The notes below the pieces were generated by a model. That model did no database searches and was not told the origin of the DNA. It saw only the letters and a program-made list of their open reading frames with translations. 35,324 nt of DNA from Phycisphaerales bacterium (lineage in GTDB: Bacteria; Planctomycetota; Phycisphaerae; Phycisphaerales; UBA1924), in contig JAJDDE010000200.1 of NCBI GenBank assembly GCA_029260475.1, positions 1-35,324 on the forward strand, read 5' to 3'. A program made the translations under genes and the position numbers. Every line of letters begins with the position of its first letter. Positions within the stretch are counted from its first letter, which is position 1. Positions 13,247-21,231 of the stretch are shown here, one piece after another.

Positions 13247-15013
13247 ATGTTTCGTACGTCAACCCCCCTGATCGCTCTCATCTGCGTTGTCCCGCTCGAT
13301 GCGTCCGCACAAAGCCTGTTGTTCACCGAGGTCTCCGAGGAGGCAGGGATTGTCGCCGGGTACGCGCTCATCGATAACGGATTCCGAGACATGTCGTTCA
13401 TGTACGCCGGCGGCGCTGTCGGGGACTTCAACCGAGACGGTTGGCCCGACATCTTCGTTCTCACGGGCGACCACGACCCGGATCGTCTCTACATCAATAA
13501 CCAGGACGGCACGTTCACGGACGAGGCGGCGGCGTGGGGCGTCGATCGTCTCCACGTCGGCGGCGGCGCGACGGTCGGGGACTACAACGGTGACGGCTGG
13601 CCCGACATGTACATCACGAGCATGGGGCGAGCGAACGACGACCGTTCGCTCGCTCAGCACCTCCTCTACCGCAATAACGGAGACGGCACCTTCTCGGAAG
13701 TGGGTGTTGAGGCGGGGGTCAACAACATCGGGGCCGTCCTACCCGACGGCTACAGCTCCGCCTTCGGGGACTACGACCTCGACGGAGACCTCGATCTCAT
13801 GGTGGCGATGTGGCACGTGGATAACCACGGGCTCACGCTCTTTCGCAACGAGGGCAACGGCACGTTCACACGCCGCAACGAGGCCATCCAGCTCGATACC
13901 ACGCACATCTACGGCTTCACGCCCGGCTTCGCGGACATGAACAACGACGGGTGGCCGGACATCGTGCTGACCGGGGATTTCCAGACGTCGGCGTTCTATG
14001 TGAATAACAAGAACGGCAGCTTCGATCGTCGCACCAGGGCGCAATCCGGCTTCGTTGATACCAACGGCATGGGCATGGTGGTCGCCGAGCTCACGGGTGA
14101 TGACCGGCTGGACTGGTTCGTTTCGAACATCAGCATCACAGAGAGCGGCCCCGACGAGGGGCAGAACCTCTTCAAAAACCTGGGCAACAACATCTATGAG
14201 GACGTCGCGCCGGCGGTCGGCTGCGAGCGTGCCCACTGGGCGTGGGGTGCCGATGCGTGCGATCTGAACAACGACGGCGCCATGGAACTCATCGTCGCCA
14301 ACGGCTGGTACTACAACGGCGCGATGCCGAACTGCCTGTTCATCAATAACGGCGACAACACATGGAACGAGATCGGTGAGGACTGCGGCTTCGACCACAC
14401 GGGCCTCGCACGCGGTCTCGCTTCGCTCGACTACGACATGGATGGCGACCTCGACCTCGCGGTCTTCAACCACTCCGGGCCGTTCCTGCTGTACCGCAAC
14501 GAGCTGTCCGGCACCGATACGTTCCAGCTCAGCGTGCGCCTCGATACGACCCACCGCCCCGACCTCGCGCCCAACGGCGTGGGTGCGAGCGTCGAGTTCA
14601 TCAACGAGGGCAAGCACCAGATGCGGTACGTGGACGGCGCACCGACCTACCTCGCGGTGAGTGACCTCGCCGAGCACTTCGGCATGGGCGCCGACAACGA
14701 GGCGGACCTCATCCGCATCACCTGGCCCGACGGCGTCGTCGAGGAGTACGCGGGGTACAAAGCGGGGCACGTCTACACGTTCGAGGCGCCACCGTCGTGC
14801 CGCTACCCCGATTCGGACGGTGACGGGGTCCCGGACTTCGGCGATTTCGACGCCACCTCAAACGACATCGTGGACATGGAAGACCTCTACGCGGTGAGCA
14901 CCGGCGCACACGACATCAACGAAGACGGCTTGGTGGACATCTCCGATGCCCGCTGCCTGACCGCGTTCCTCCGCTCGTCGGAGCGTGCGGACCTCTTCGC
15001 CGCGTCCCGCTGA
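13247..15013 (+). CDS. Secreted FG-GAP/ASPIC (CRTAC1-like) protein with dockerin-like tail
   Basis: The 588-residue protein begins MFRTSTPLIALICVVPLDASAQS, a signal peptide with probable cleavage after ASA. GGAG lies nine bases upstream at 13235-13238, so this ATG is preferred over an in-frame start at 13097. The body holds at least six FG-GAP/VCBS calcium-loop repeats of a beta-propeller, such as DFNRDGWPDIFV, DYNGDGWPDMYI, DYDLDGDLDLMV, DMNNDGWPDIVL, DLNNDGAMELIV and DYDMDGDLDLAV. Residues of about 430-510 match the UnbV/ASPIC domain (PNGVGASVEF ... HFGMGADNEADLIRITWPDG). The tail has DSDGDGVPDFGDFD and DINEDGLVDISDARCLTAFL, resembling a dockerin-type calcium-binding module. It is probably a surface or secreted adhesion/scaffold protein; the ligand is unknown. 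It is convergent with hscA, 13 bp away. Confidence 0.88.
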   Translation: MFRTSTPLIALICVVPLDASAQSLLFTEVSEEAGIVAGYALIDNGFRDMSFMYAGGAVGDFNRDGWPDIFVLTGDHDPDRLYINNQDGTFTDEAAAWGVDRLHVGGGATVGDYNGDGWPDMYITSMGRANDDRSLAQHLLYRNNGDGTFSEVGVEAGVNNIGAVLPDGYSSAFGDYDLDGDLDLMVAMWHVDNHGLTLFRNEGNGTFTRRNEAIQLDTTHIYGFTPGFADMNNDGWPDIVLTGDFQTSAFYVNNKNGSFDRRTRAQSGFVDTNGMGMVVAELTGDDRLDWFVSNISITESGPDEGQNLFKNLGNNIYEDVAPAVGCERAHWAWGADACDLNNDGAMELIVANGWYYNGAMPNCLFINNGDNTWNEIGEDCGFDHTGLARGLASLDYDMDGDLDLAVFNHSGPFLLYRNELSGTDTFQLSVRLDTTHRPDLAPNGVGASVEFINEGKHQMRYVDGAPTYLAVSDLAEHFGMGADNEADLIRITWPDGVVEEYAGYKAGHVYTFEAPPSCRYPDSDGDGVPDFGDFDATSNDIVDMEDLYAVSTGAHDINEDGLVDISDARCLTAFLRSSERADLFAASR

Positions 15014-15026
15014 ACCCGCGTCAAAC

Positions 15027-16925
15027 TCACTCCCGCAGCGAGCGCGCGATGCGCTTTTCGTGAATCGGCATGGACGCCTCGTCGAGCCGTTGCTTGACGG
15101 CCGCGAAGGCGTTGGCGTCCACGCTCGTCCAATCCGCCGTCGCGCGTTCGATCATCTCGCGGAGTTCTTCCAGTAGCGATGCCAACGATGCACGCTGCGC
15201 CTCGTCGAGCTCGTCGCCGACCACTGAGATCCCGTCGTCGATCCACTTCGCGTCGAGCTTGGCGTTGGTCACGAGGTCCGCGATGCGGTGGCGCGTCATG
15301 TCCTCCTTCGCGTGCGTGAAGCTGGCGGCCTCGATGCGGTCCACCTCCTCACGCGTCAGCCCGTGGTTCGGGACGATCTGCACGCCCGCCCGCTTGCCCG
15401 ATCGGCGCTCGACCGCGTTCACGCTGAGCACGCCGTTGGCGTCCACGAGGAACTCCACCTCGAGCTGCGGGATGCCCGCGGGCATCGGCGGGAGCCCGCG
15501 CAGCGTGAAGGCGCCGAGCGAGCGGCAGTCCGCAGCCATCTCGCGTTCGCCCTGGTACACGTTGATCAGCACCGCGGTCTGCCCGTCCACCTGCGTGGAG
15601 AACATCTCGGTGGCGCGCGCGGGGACGGTGCTGTTGCGGATGACCAGCTTCGCGACGGCGCCGCCCGCCGTCTCGATCCCCAGCGACAACGGGATCACGT
15701 CCAGCAGCAGCATGTCGCTCGCGTCGCCACCCTGGAGGATCGAGGCCTGCACCGCCGCCCCCATCGCGACGACGAGGTCCGGGTCCAGCGCGACGTACGG
15801 CTCGGTGCCGAAGAACGCGCCCACACGCTCGCGCACCAGCGGCACGCGCGTGGAGCCGCCCACCATCACCACGCGATCGACGTCCTCTGCGCGCAGCTTC
15901 GCGTCCTTCAGCGCTCCGGCGCAGGCATCGAGCGACCGGCTCACCATCGGCCCGATGAGCGCTTCGAACTCGTCGCGTGAAACGCTGCGTGCGAAGGAAC
16001 CCTGCTCACCAAGATCGATCTCGAAGGATGCGGACTCCTCATCGGTGAGCCGGATCTTCGTGCGCTCCGCGAGGGTCGCAAGGGCTTGGCGCGTGGTGGG
16101 GGGGAACTCGACGGCGCGCCCGATCTTCTCTTCGATCTCGCGCTGCACGAGCGCGACGATCGCGCGGTCGAAGTCGTCGCCGCCCAGGCGGGTGTCGCCC
16201 CGGGTCGAGAGGACCTGGAAGAACTCGGTGCCGTCCGCGCCGTCGTCCTCGTGCTTGGGCGTGACGCGCAGGAGGGTGACGTCGAACGTCCCGCCCCCGA
16301 GATCGAAGACCGCGATCGTCTCGGGGTGCTTCGCGTTGGTGCCGATGCCGTAGGCGAGGGCGGCGGCGGTCGGCTCGTTCACGATCCGCGCCACGTCGAG
16401 CCCCGCGAGGTGGGCCGCGTCGCGGGTCGCCTGTCGCTGGGCGTCGTCGAAGTAGGCGGGCACCGTGACGACCGCGCGCGAGATGCGGCGCCCCAAGGCC
16501 CCCTCGGCGCGCTCCAGCAGCGCCATCAGCACACGCGCCGAGACCTCCTGCGGCGTGAGTTCGTGCCCGCCAGGCAGGCGGACCCGGGCCGTCGCGTGGG
16601 CGCCCTCGATGACCTCGTAGGGGAGGTACGAAAGATCATCGCCCGCGTCGGCCTGGCTCCGGCCCATCAGCCGCTTGATCGAGGAGACGGTGCGATCCGC
16701 GAACTCCACCGCGTGCTCCCGCGCATCGTGCCCCACCGCCTCGGCCTCTCCAGAGGCGGCGTACCGCACCACCGAGGGGAGCGTCAGCCGCCCCTCGGCG
16801 TCGCTCAGCACCTCGGGCCCCACGCCCGGGCGGTACCACGCGACCAGCGAGTTCGTCGTGCCGAGATCGATACCGAGGATCGGGGCGGGTTCGGATTCCA
16901 TGGTGGCGTCCTGCGCAGTGCTCAT
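15027..16925 (-). CDS. hscA: HscA-like Hsp70 chaperone
   Basis: This is an ATP-dependent chaperone of 632 residues. The nucleotide-binding domain has [65 protein letters not shown] and [15 protein letters not shown]. The linker reads [16 protein letters not shown]. The substrate domain includes [19 protein letters not shown] and [16 protein letters not shown], which resemble HscA (VMQGERELVQDCRSLARF and LRGIPALPAG) more than DnaK. HscA works with HscB on the IscU iron-sulfur scaffold, but no isc or hscB gene lies in this window. Two ATGs are possible: 16925 (24 bp from pheT) and 16901, which has AGGA upstream. The C-terminus lacks the long disordered DnaK lid tail. Family certain; the HscA assignment is likely. 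Confidence 0.87.
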   Translation of the reverse strand: MSTAQDATMESEPAPILGIDLGTTNSLVAWYRPGVGPEVLSDAEGRLTLPSVVRYAASGEAEAVGHDAREHAVEFADRTVSSIKRLMGRSQADAGDDLSYLPYEVIEGAHATARVRLPGGHELTPQEVSARVLMALLERAEGALGRRISRAVVTVPAYFDDAQRQATRDAAHLAGLDVARIVNEPTAAALAYGIGTNAKHPETIAVFDLGGGTFDVTLLRVTPKHEDDGADGTEFFQVLSTRGDTRLGGDDFDRAIVALVQREIEEKIGRAVEFPPTTRQALATLAERTKIRLTDEESASFEIDLGEQGSFARSVSRDEFEALIGPMVSRSLDACAGALKDAKLRAEDVDRVVMVGGSTRVPLVRERVGAFFGTEPYVALDPDLVVAMGAAVQASILQGGDASDMLLLDVIPLSLGIETAGGAVAKLVIRNSTVPARATEMFSTQVDGQTAVLINVYQGEREMAADCRSLGAFTLRGLPPMPAGIPQLEVEFLVDANGVLSVNAVERRSGKRAGVQIVPNHGLTREEVDRIEAASFTHAKEDMTRHRIADLVTNAKLDAKWIDDGISVVGDELDEAQRASLASLLEELREMIERATADWTSVDANAFAAVKQRLDEASMPIHEKRIARSLRE

Positions 16926-16930
16926 GGAGC

Positions 16931-16940
16931 ACGGTATCCT
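16931..16940. promoter_or_regulatory. Overlapping -10 elements of the divergent hscA and pheT genes
   Basis: The ten bases ACGGTATCCT read TATCCT (16935-16940) on the + strand, nine bases before the pheT ATG. On the minus strand they read TACCGT (16936-16931), five bases before the hscA ATG. Both fit TANNNT and share the central TA. The gap between the two genes is only 24 bp, so promoter elements must be here or inside the genes. Inferred from the sequence only. Confidence 0.4.
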
Positions 16941-16949
16941 TCGCCTCCC

Positions 16950-19034
16950 ATGCTCACCAGCGTTTCCTGGCTCAACCGGTACTTGGACCCCGCCGACCTC
17001 ACCGCCGACGAGGCGGTCCGTGTGCTCGAAGCCGGCTGCTTCCCCATCGAGTCCGTCGAGCCCGTCGGCGACGACACCCGGCTCGACGTCGAACTCACCA
17101 GCAACCGGGGCGACTGCTTCAGCCACGCCCACCTCGCGCGAGACATCGCGGCGATCACCGGGCGCACCTACAAGGCCCCGCTGGCAGCAGGCGACAACGG
17201 GGCGCCGAAGGGCGCTTCGGACGGCGACGTCGAGAACACCGTCACCGACCTCTGCCCCCGCTTCACCGCCCAAAAGATCACCGGCGTGCAAGTCGGCCCC
17301 TCTCCCGCCTGGCTCCAGCGGCTGCTCGAGGCGGTGGGCCAGCGACCGATCAATACCATCGTGGATGTCTCCAACTTCGCCCTCTTCGAGCTCGGGCACC
17401 CCTCGCACTGCTTCGACCTGAAGACGCTCGAGGGCGAGCGCCTCGTCGTGCGTCACGCCGCGAAGGGTGAGACGCTCACCGTCCTCGACGGCACGCAGCA
17501 CAAGCTCCGCGAGTCTGATCTCGTGGTCGCCGACGCCTCCAAGCCCGTCTCCCTCGCGGGCGTCGTGGGCGGGCTCGGTTCGGGCGTGACGCCCAGCACG
17601 ACCGACGTGCTCTTGGAGGTCGCGACGTGGGACCCGACCACCATCCGCGACACCGCGCGACGCCTCGATATCCGCACCGACGCCGGCTACCGCTTCGAGC
17701 GCTTCGTCAATGCCATCGATCTCGCGCGTGTGAACGCGTACATCGCGAGACTGATCGTCGAGATCGCGGGCGGCACGATCGAGGGCCCGATGTCCGACGC
17801 CGGCGCCCCGCTCCCCGATCTCCACACAGTGCAACTCCGCATGGCGCGCATCACGCACCTCTTGGGCATCGAAATCCCCGCCGATGAGGTCGCGCGGCTG
17901 CTCTCCACCGTCGGCATCGGGATCGATGGTGGCGCGGGCGTCTTCGACTGCACCATCCCCGCCGAGCGACCCGACCTCACGCGCGAGGTGGACCTCATCG
18001 AGGAGGTCGCTCGCCTGCACGGCATCGACAAGATGCCCGTCTCACCCCGCGTCGAGGTGCCGCTGGACGTCGATCACCCCGAGCAGTGGCGACGGCGCGA
18101 GGGCGCCGAGGCGGCGATCGCCGACACCCTCTGCGGCCTTGGCTTCTACGAGGCGGTCACCTTCAGCTTCCTCAACAAGAAGGAAGCCAAGGCGTACCTC
18201 CCAGAGGGCCTGCGCCTCGTGAAGATCGACGAAGAACGTCGCAAGGACGCCCCCTTCCTGCGCCCGAGCATCGTGCCCAGCCTGCTGCACTGCCGCAAGG
18301 CGAACCAGGACGCGCGCGTCCGCGTGGAGGGCGGCGTGCGTCTCTTCGAGTTCGGCGCCGTCGTCGCCGAGGAGAACGACGGCAAGGCGGCGGGGCGCAA
18401 GACCGTCGAGCGCCGGCACGCGGGCTGCATCCTCGACGCGGGCACCAAGCAAGAGCAGCAGCAGACCGCGGTGCGCACCGCCCGGGCCGCGATCGACGCG
18501 GTCATCGAGCGCCTCGCGGGCGCGGGCCAGACGCCCGTTGTGAGCAACATCCCGCCCATGATGCCGGCGCTCGAGGGCGCGCCCTGCGCGGGCGTGATTA
18601 TGAACGGCAACATCGTCGGCTACTTCGCGCTGATCTCGAAGAAGAGCGCCGCGGTCTTCGGCCTCGATGAGCCCTGCGTGGTCTGCGAGCTCTCGCTCCC
18701 GGAGCTGATCGACCTGTACCCGCCGCACTCACTCGCCCACCGCCTGCCGGCCTTCCCCGCGATCGAGCGCGATCTCTCGCTGGTCCTCGACGAGGGCGTC
18801 GCCTGGCGCGAGGTGGAGGAGCGGATCGTCGCGTTGGAGCTCGACCGCTGCGTGGGACACGACTTCGTGGGCACCTTCCGGGGCAAGCAGCTCGGTGTGG
18901 GCAAGAAGTCCGTCACCTTCCGCCTCCGCTTCCGCGACGACCAGCGCACCCTGCGGCACGAGGAAGTTGACCCTCAGGTGGACGCCGTCGTGCGCCGTAT
19001 GACGAAGGATCTCGGCGCGGAGTTGCGTGCATAA
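16950..19034 (+). CDS. pheT: Phenylalanyl-tRNA synthetase beta subunit without the N-terminal OB domain
   Basis: This is the beta subunit of the alpha2beta2 enzyme that charges tRNA-Phe, with 694 residues. The start MLTSVSWLNRYLDPADL is the B1 beginning. The chain then goes directly from EPVGDDTRLDVE to LTSNRGDCFSHAHLARDIAA, whereas most bacterial PheT (about 790 residues) have a roughly 100-residue EMAP/OB tRNA-binding domain between these. Later parts are present: the B3/B4 editing domain (VGQRPINTIVDVSNFALFEL, HCFDLKTLEGERLVV), B5, the core (LIEEVARLHGIDKMP, GFYEAVTFSFLN) and the C-terminal FDX-ACB domain (FPAIERDLSLVLDEG, GKKSVTFRLRFRDDQRTL). No SD is visible. pheS is not in the window. 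Identification is firm. Confidence 0.93.
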   Translation: MLTSVSWLNRYLDPADLTADEAVRVLEAGCFPIESVEPVGDDTRLDVELTSNRGDCFSHAHLARDIAAITGRTYKAPLAAGDNGAPKGASDGDVENTVTDLCPRFTAQKITGVQVGPSPAWLQRLLEAVGQRPINTIVDVSNFALFELGHPSHCFDLKTLEGERLVVRHAAKGETLTVLDGTQHKLRESDLVVADASKPVSLAGVVGGLGSGVTPSTTDVLLEVATWDPTTIRDTARRLDIRTDAGYRFERFVNAIDLARVNAYIARLIVEIAGGTIEGPMSDAGAPLPDLHTVQLRMARITHLLGIEIPADEVARLLSTVGIGIDGGAGVFDCTIPAERPDLTREVDLIEEVARLHGIDKMPVSPRVEVPLDVDHPEQWRRREGAEAAIADTLCGLGFYEAVTFSFLNKKEAKAYLPEGLRLVKIDEERRKDAPFLRPSIVPSLLHCRKANQDARVRVEGGVRLFEFGAVVAEENDGKAAGRKTVERRHAGCILDAGTKQEQQQTAVRTARAAIDAVIERLAGAGQTPVVSNIPPMMPALEGAPCAGVIMNGNIVGYFALISKKSAAVFGLDEPCVVCELSLPELIDLYPPHSLAHRLPAFPAIERDLSLVLDEGVAWREVEERIVALELDRCVGHDFVGTFRGKQLGVGKKSVTFRLRFRDDQRTLRHEEVDPQVDAVVRRMTKDLGAELRA

Positions 19035-19100
19035 AACGCTCTTGCGGGCTCAGATCAATGATTTGTGCCCACGGAGCGCGAGACACCAACGCGCATGTCC

Positions 19101-19141
19101 TATACTTGCTTGGCTCGATGACGCACGCCGAACGGCGTGCG
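19101..19141 (+). promoter_or_regulatory. Probable -10 and palindrome in the ilvE leader
   Basis: TATACT (19101-19106) is a good -10 hexamer; no clear -35 is seen. Sixteen bases on, CGCACGCCG (19122-19130) and CGGCGTGCG (19133-19141) form a perfect palindrome around AA. At about +10 to +29 of the transcript it could be an operator or an mRNA hairpin. The start codon follows 65 bases later. Confidence 0.45.
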
Positions 19142-19206
19142 AACGGGCCATTCCGGAGGCGGTCGCACGAGGCGGCTGCGGTCGTACATCACGAAGGAGC
19201 ACGAAG

Positions 19207-20199
19207 ATGTCGCAGGCGAGTTCACCCACCACGGATCCTCTTGTCGCTGCTCGGAGCACGCCCCTCAACGAGGCCGATCGCCCCTTCATCTTCATCGACG
19301 GCGAACTGCTCGGCAAGTCCGAGGCCAAGGTCTCCGTCTTCGATCACGGCCTCCTCTACGGCGACGGCTGCTTCGAGGGCATCCGCATCTACAACGGCCA
19401 GATCTTCAAGTGCCAGAGCCACCTCGACCGCATCTACCGCAACGCCCACAGCCTGTTCATGCACAAGCAGGACGCCTGTAAGGGCACGCCCGAGGGCTTC
19501 CCGTACACCAAGGCCGAGATGAAGGCCATCATGGAGCGTTGCATCGAGGCCAACGGCATCACCGAGGGCTACATCCGCCTCGTCTTCACCCGCGGCGTCG
19601 GCACGCTCGGCCTGCACCCCTTCCAGTGCCCGAAGCCGGGCGTGATCTGCATCGCCGACACCATCAGCCTCTACCCGGAGGAGCTCTACCGCGACGGCAT
19701 GAAGGTGATCGTCGCCAAGCGCCCCCGCACGCCGTCGGTCTGCCTCGACCCGCAGATGAAGAGCCTGAACTACCTCAACAACATCCTCGCCAAGGTAGAG
19801 GCCATCGAGGCGGGAGTGCTCGAAGCGATCATGCTCTCCTACTCGGACGACCCTGCGCGGCAGATCGTCGGCGAGTGTACGGGCGACAACCTCTTCATGA
19901 TCAAGAAGAACGTGGTCCACACCAGCCCGCTCGAGATCCCCATGCTCGACGGCATCACGCGCTCCTTCGTCATCAACACCCTCTGCCCGGCGCTGGGCCT
20001 CGAGGTCATCGAGCGCCCGCTCACTCTGAGCGACGTGCTGGCGGCCGACGAGATCTTCCTCACCGGCTCCGCCGCCGAGGTCATCGCGGTGCGCCAAGTG
20101 GACGACGCGGTGATCAGCGAGGGTGAGGGCCCGATCACCAAGAAGATCCGCGCGAAATTCCGCGAGATCGTGACGTCGGACAGCGTGCCGCAGGACTGA
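19207..20199 (+). CDS. ilvE: Branched-chain-amino-acid aminotransferase (class IV)
   Basis: This PLP enzyme transfers the amino group between glutamate and the keto acids of Leu, Ile and Val. The 330-residue protein has the fold-type IV pattern: IDGELLGKSEAKVSVFDHGL and YGDGCFEGIRIYNGQIF near the start, GYIRLVFTRGVGTLGLHP in the middle, the Schiff-base lysine probably K185 in QMKSLNYLNNILAKVEA, then GECTGDNLFMI and ITRSFVI, and EIFLTGSAAEVIAV near the end. KSLNYLNN and the FEGIR segment favour BCAT over D-amino-acid transaminase or ADC lyase, though class IV members overlap. The ATG at 19207 has a strong SD, AAGGAG at 19194-19199, one of the best in the window. A promoter with palindrome precedes it. 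It is monocistronic, with a folded element downstream. Confidence 0.9.
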   Translation: MSQASSPTTDPLVAARSTPLNEADRPFIFIDGELLGKSEAKVSVFDHGLLYGDGCFEGIRIYNGQIFKCQSHLDRIYRNAHSLFMHKQDACKGTPEGFPYTKAEMKAIMERCIEANGITEGYIRLVFTRGVGTLGLHPFQCPKPGVICIADTISLYPEELYRDGMKVIVAKRPRTPSVCLDPQMKSLNYLNNILAKVEAIEAGVLEAIMLSYSDDPARQIVGECTGDNLFMIKKNVVHTSPLEIPMLDGITRSFVINTLCPALGLEVIERPLTLSDVLAADEIFLTGSAAEVIAVRQVDDAVISEGEGPITKKIRAKFREIVTSDSVPQD

Positions 20200-20243
20200 C
20201 GCGGCGTCTCATGATCAATCGAGTTTCAGCGTTTCACGCGCCC

Positions 20244-20325
20244 GGTGGCCGTAATCCGCGCAGCGGATTGCGGTTCGAACGGCGTCGGGTCATCCTCGCA
20301 ATCCTCTTCGGGGCTTACGGCCACC
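20244..20325. other. Strongly folded intergenic element
   Basis: An outer perfect stem GGTGGCCGTAA / TTACGGCCACC (20244-20254 with 20315-20325) encloses two competing inner pairings. One is AATCCGC-GCA-GCGGATT (20253-20269). The other is GGATTGCG / CGCAATCC (20265-20272 with 20297-20304), whose loop holds the palindrome GTTCGAAC (20273-20280). It lies between the convergent ilvE and the small minus-strand gene. There is no T-run. It could be a bidirectional 3' structure, a palindromic repeat unit or a small RNA; I do not recognise it. Confidence 0.5.
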
Positions 20326-20341
20326 CCCCGCCGGGTGCCTC

Positions 20342-20518
20342 CTACCGCTCAGCGGAAGCCGGTTCGTTCTTCGCACGCCCCCTGAGTACAGCGTGAATCA
20401 CCACCGCGAGGCTCAGCAGGATCAGCGCCCCCATGATCCCCCACATCGCGTCACCGATGTTGTAGAGCGCGTTCACCGTGTGTTCATCGATCGTCTGCGG
20501 GGGGTTCATCCATGGCAT
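20342..20518 (-). CDS. 58-residue single-span membrane protein
   Basis: This short frame begins MPWMNPPQTIDEHTVN, has a hydrophobic segment (about residues 27-45, with AMWGIMGALILLSLAVVIHA) and ends in a charged tail with RGRAKNEPASAER. The ATG at 20518 has GGAG six bases upstream (complement of 20525-20528). A second ATG lies at 20509. It overlaps the last 35 bases of the upstream zinc-ribbon membrane protein gene in another frame, so translation is probably coupled. The N-terminus would lie outside or inside depending on the charge rule; the positive tail suggests a cytoplasmic C-terminus. I recognise no family. SD, membrane segment and coupling support a real gene. Confidence 0.6.
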   Translation of the reverse strand: MPWMNPPQTIDEHTVNALYNIGDAMWGIMGALILLSLAVVIHAVLRGRAKNEPASAER

Positions 20519-21155
20519 GGTCGTCTCCGTTCCGATGCGGTCTGCGCGTCGGGAGTGTGGGGAGTTTCGGAAGTTCCTCTCCGCACTCCGGACAGGTGCC
20601 TGAGCGTAAGCCCTCGGTCGGATAGTCGCAGTTCGGGCACCGATCGGTGGGCGGTTGAGAATTCATGATGGGGATCAGAATCCCGAAGAACGCGCCTGCG
20701 CCCCCGCCGAGGAGGAGCCCCATCACGAGGATCGCGTAGAAGTCAGTCCACATCGAGGGCATCGCGATGACCAGCAACGAGCTCATAAAAAAGGCGATGA
20801 GGAGTCCGACCGCAGTGCTGACACCGACGCAGAGTGCCAGCCATTTCCGATCGAATCTACGCGTAACGGTCTGCGCGTGGCGCACGTCCTTCCCGCACTC
20901 GGGGCACACCGGGGTGCGGAGCCCACGGGCGTCGTAGTCGCAGTGCGGGCACTGTCCCGGCAGCTCGAAGGCGAAGTTGACGCTGAGCCACACGCCCATC
21001 ACCAGGCCCACGAAGACGCCCATGGGGATGCTGACGACGACCCACACGCCGGTGCCCTGCGTGAGCGCACTGAGCACGGAGCCGACCACGACGCCCAGAC
21101 CGCTCCCCACCATCAAGCCGCGGCCGATCCAGCGTGCGTCGGGCTGCTTGTGCAT
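20484..21155 (-). CDS. Membrane protein with two zinc-ribbon/transmembrane modules
   Basis: The 223-residue protein is an internal duplication. Each half has a pair of hydrophobic segments followed by a four-cysteine ribbon. The first half has GLMVGSGLGVVVGSVL and a second span near VVVSIPMGVFVGLVMG, then CPHCDYDARGLRTPVCPECG. The second half has ALCVGVSTAVGLLIAFF and AILVMGLLLGGGAGAFFGIL, then CPNCDYPTEGLRSGTCPECG. The ribbons should each bind one zinc. The ATG at 21155 has AAGGAG four bases upstream, so it is preferred over an in-frame TTG at 21188. The ribbon (CxxCxY...GL...CPECG) recurs in another protein in this window (30259-30990). Function unknown. It is divergent from mqnA and overlaps the downstream 58-residue gene. 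Confidence 0.75.
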   Translation of the reverse strand: MHKQPDARWIGRGLMVGSGLGVVVGSVLSALTQGTGVWVVVSIPMGVFVGLVMGVWLSVNFAFELPGQCPHCDYDARGLRTPVCPECGKDVRHAQTVTRRFDRKWLALCVGVSTAVGLLIAFFMSSLLVIAMPSMWTDFYAILVMGLLLGGGAGAFFGILIPIMNSQPPTDRCPNCDYPTEGLRSGTCPECGEELPKLPTLPTRRPHRNGDDHAMDEPPADDR

Positions 21156-21219
21156 GCGTCTCCTTGGCGTCGGTCGGTACCACGACAAGTCTACGCGTCG
21201 AAACCGGCCTGTCGGACCC

Positions 21220-21225
21220 TACGAT
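21220..21225 (+). promoter_or_regulatory. Possible -10 element before mqnA
   Basis: TACGAT ends six bases before the ATG at 21232, and TCGAAA lies 16 bases upstream (21198-21203) as a weak -35. No SD is present, which fits a leaderless mRNA. Confidence 0.4.
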
Positions 21226-21231
21226 CCGGGC

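Noticed and set aside
20265-20285. T-loop-like GGTTCGAAC suggesting a tRNA
   Set aside because: The flanking bases do not form a T-stem and no acceptor or anticodon arm can be drawn; the motif is part of the folded element.
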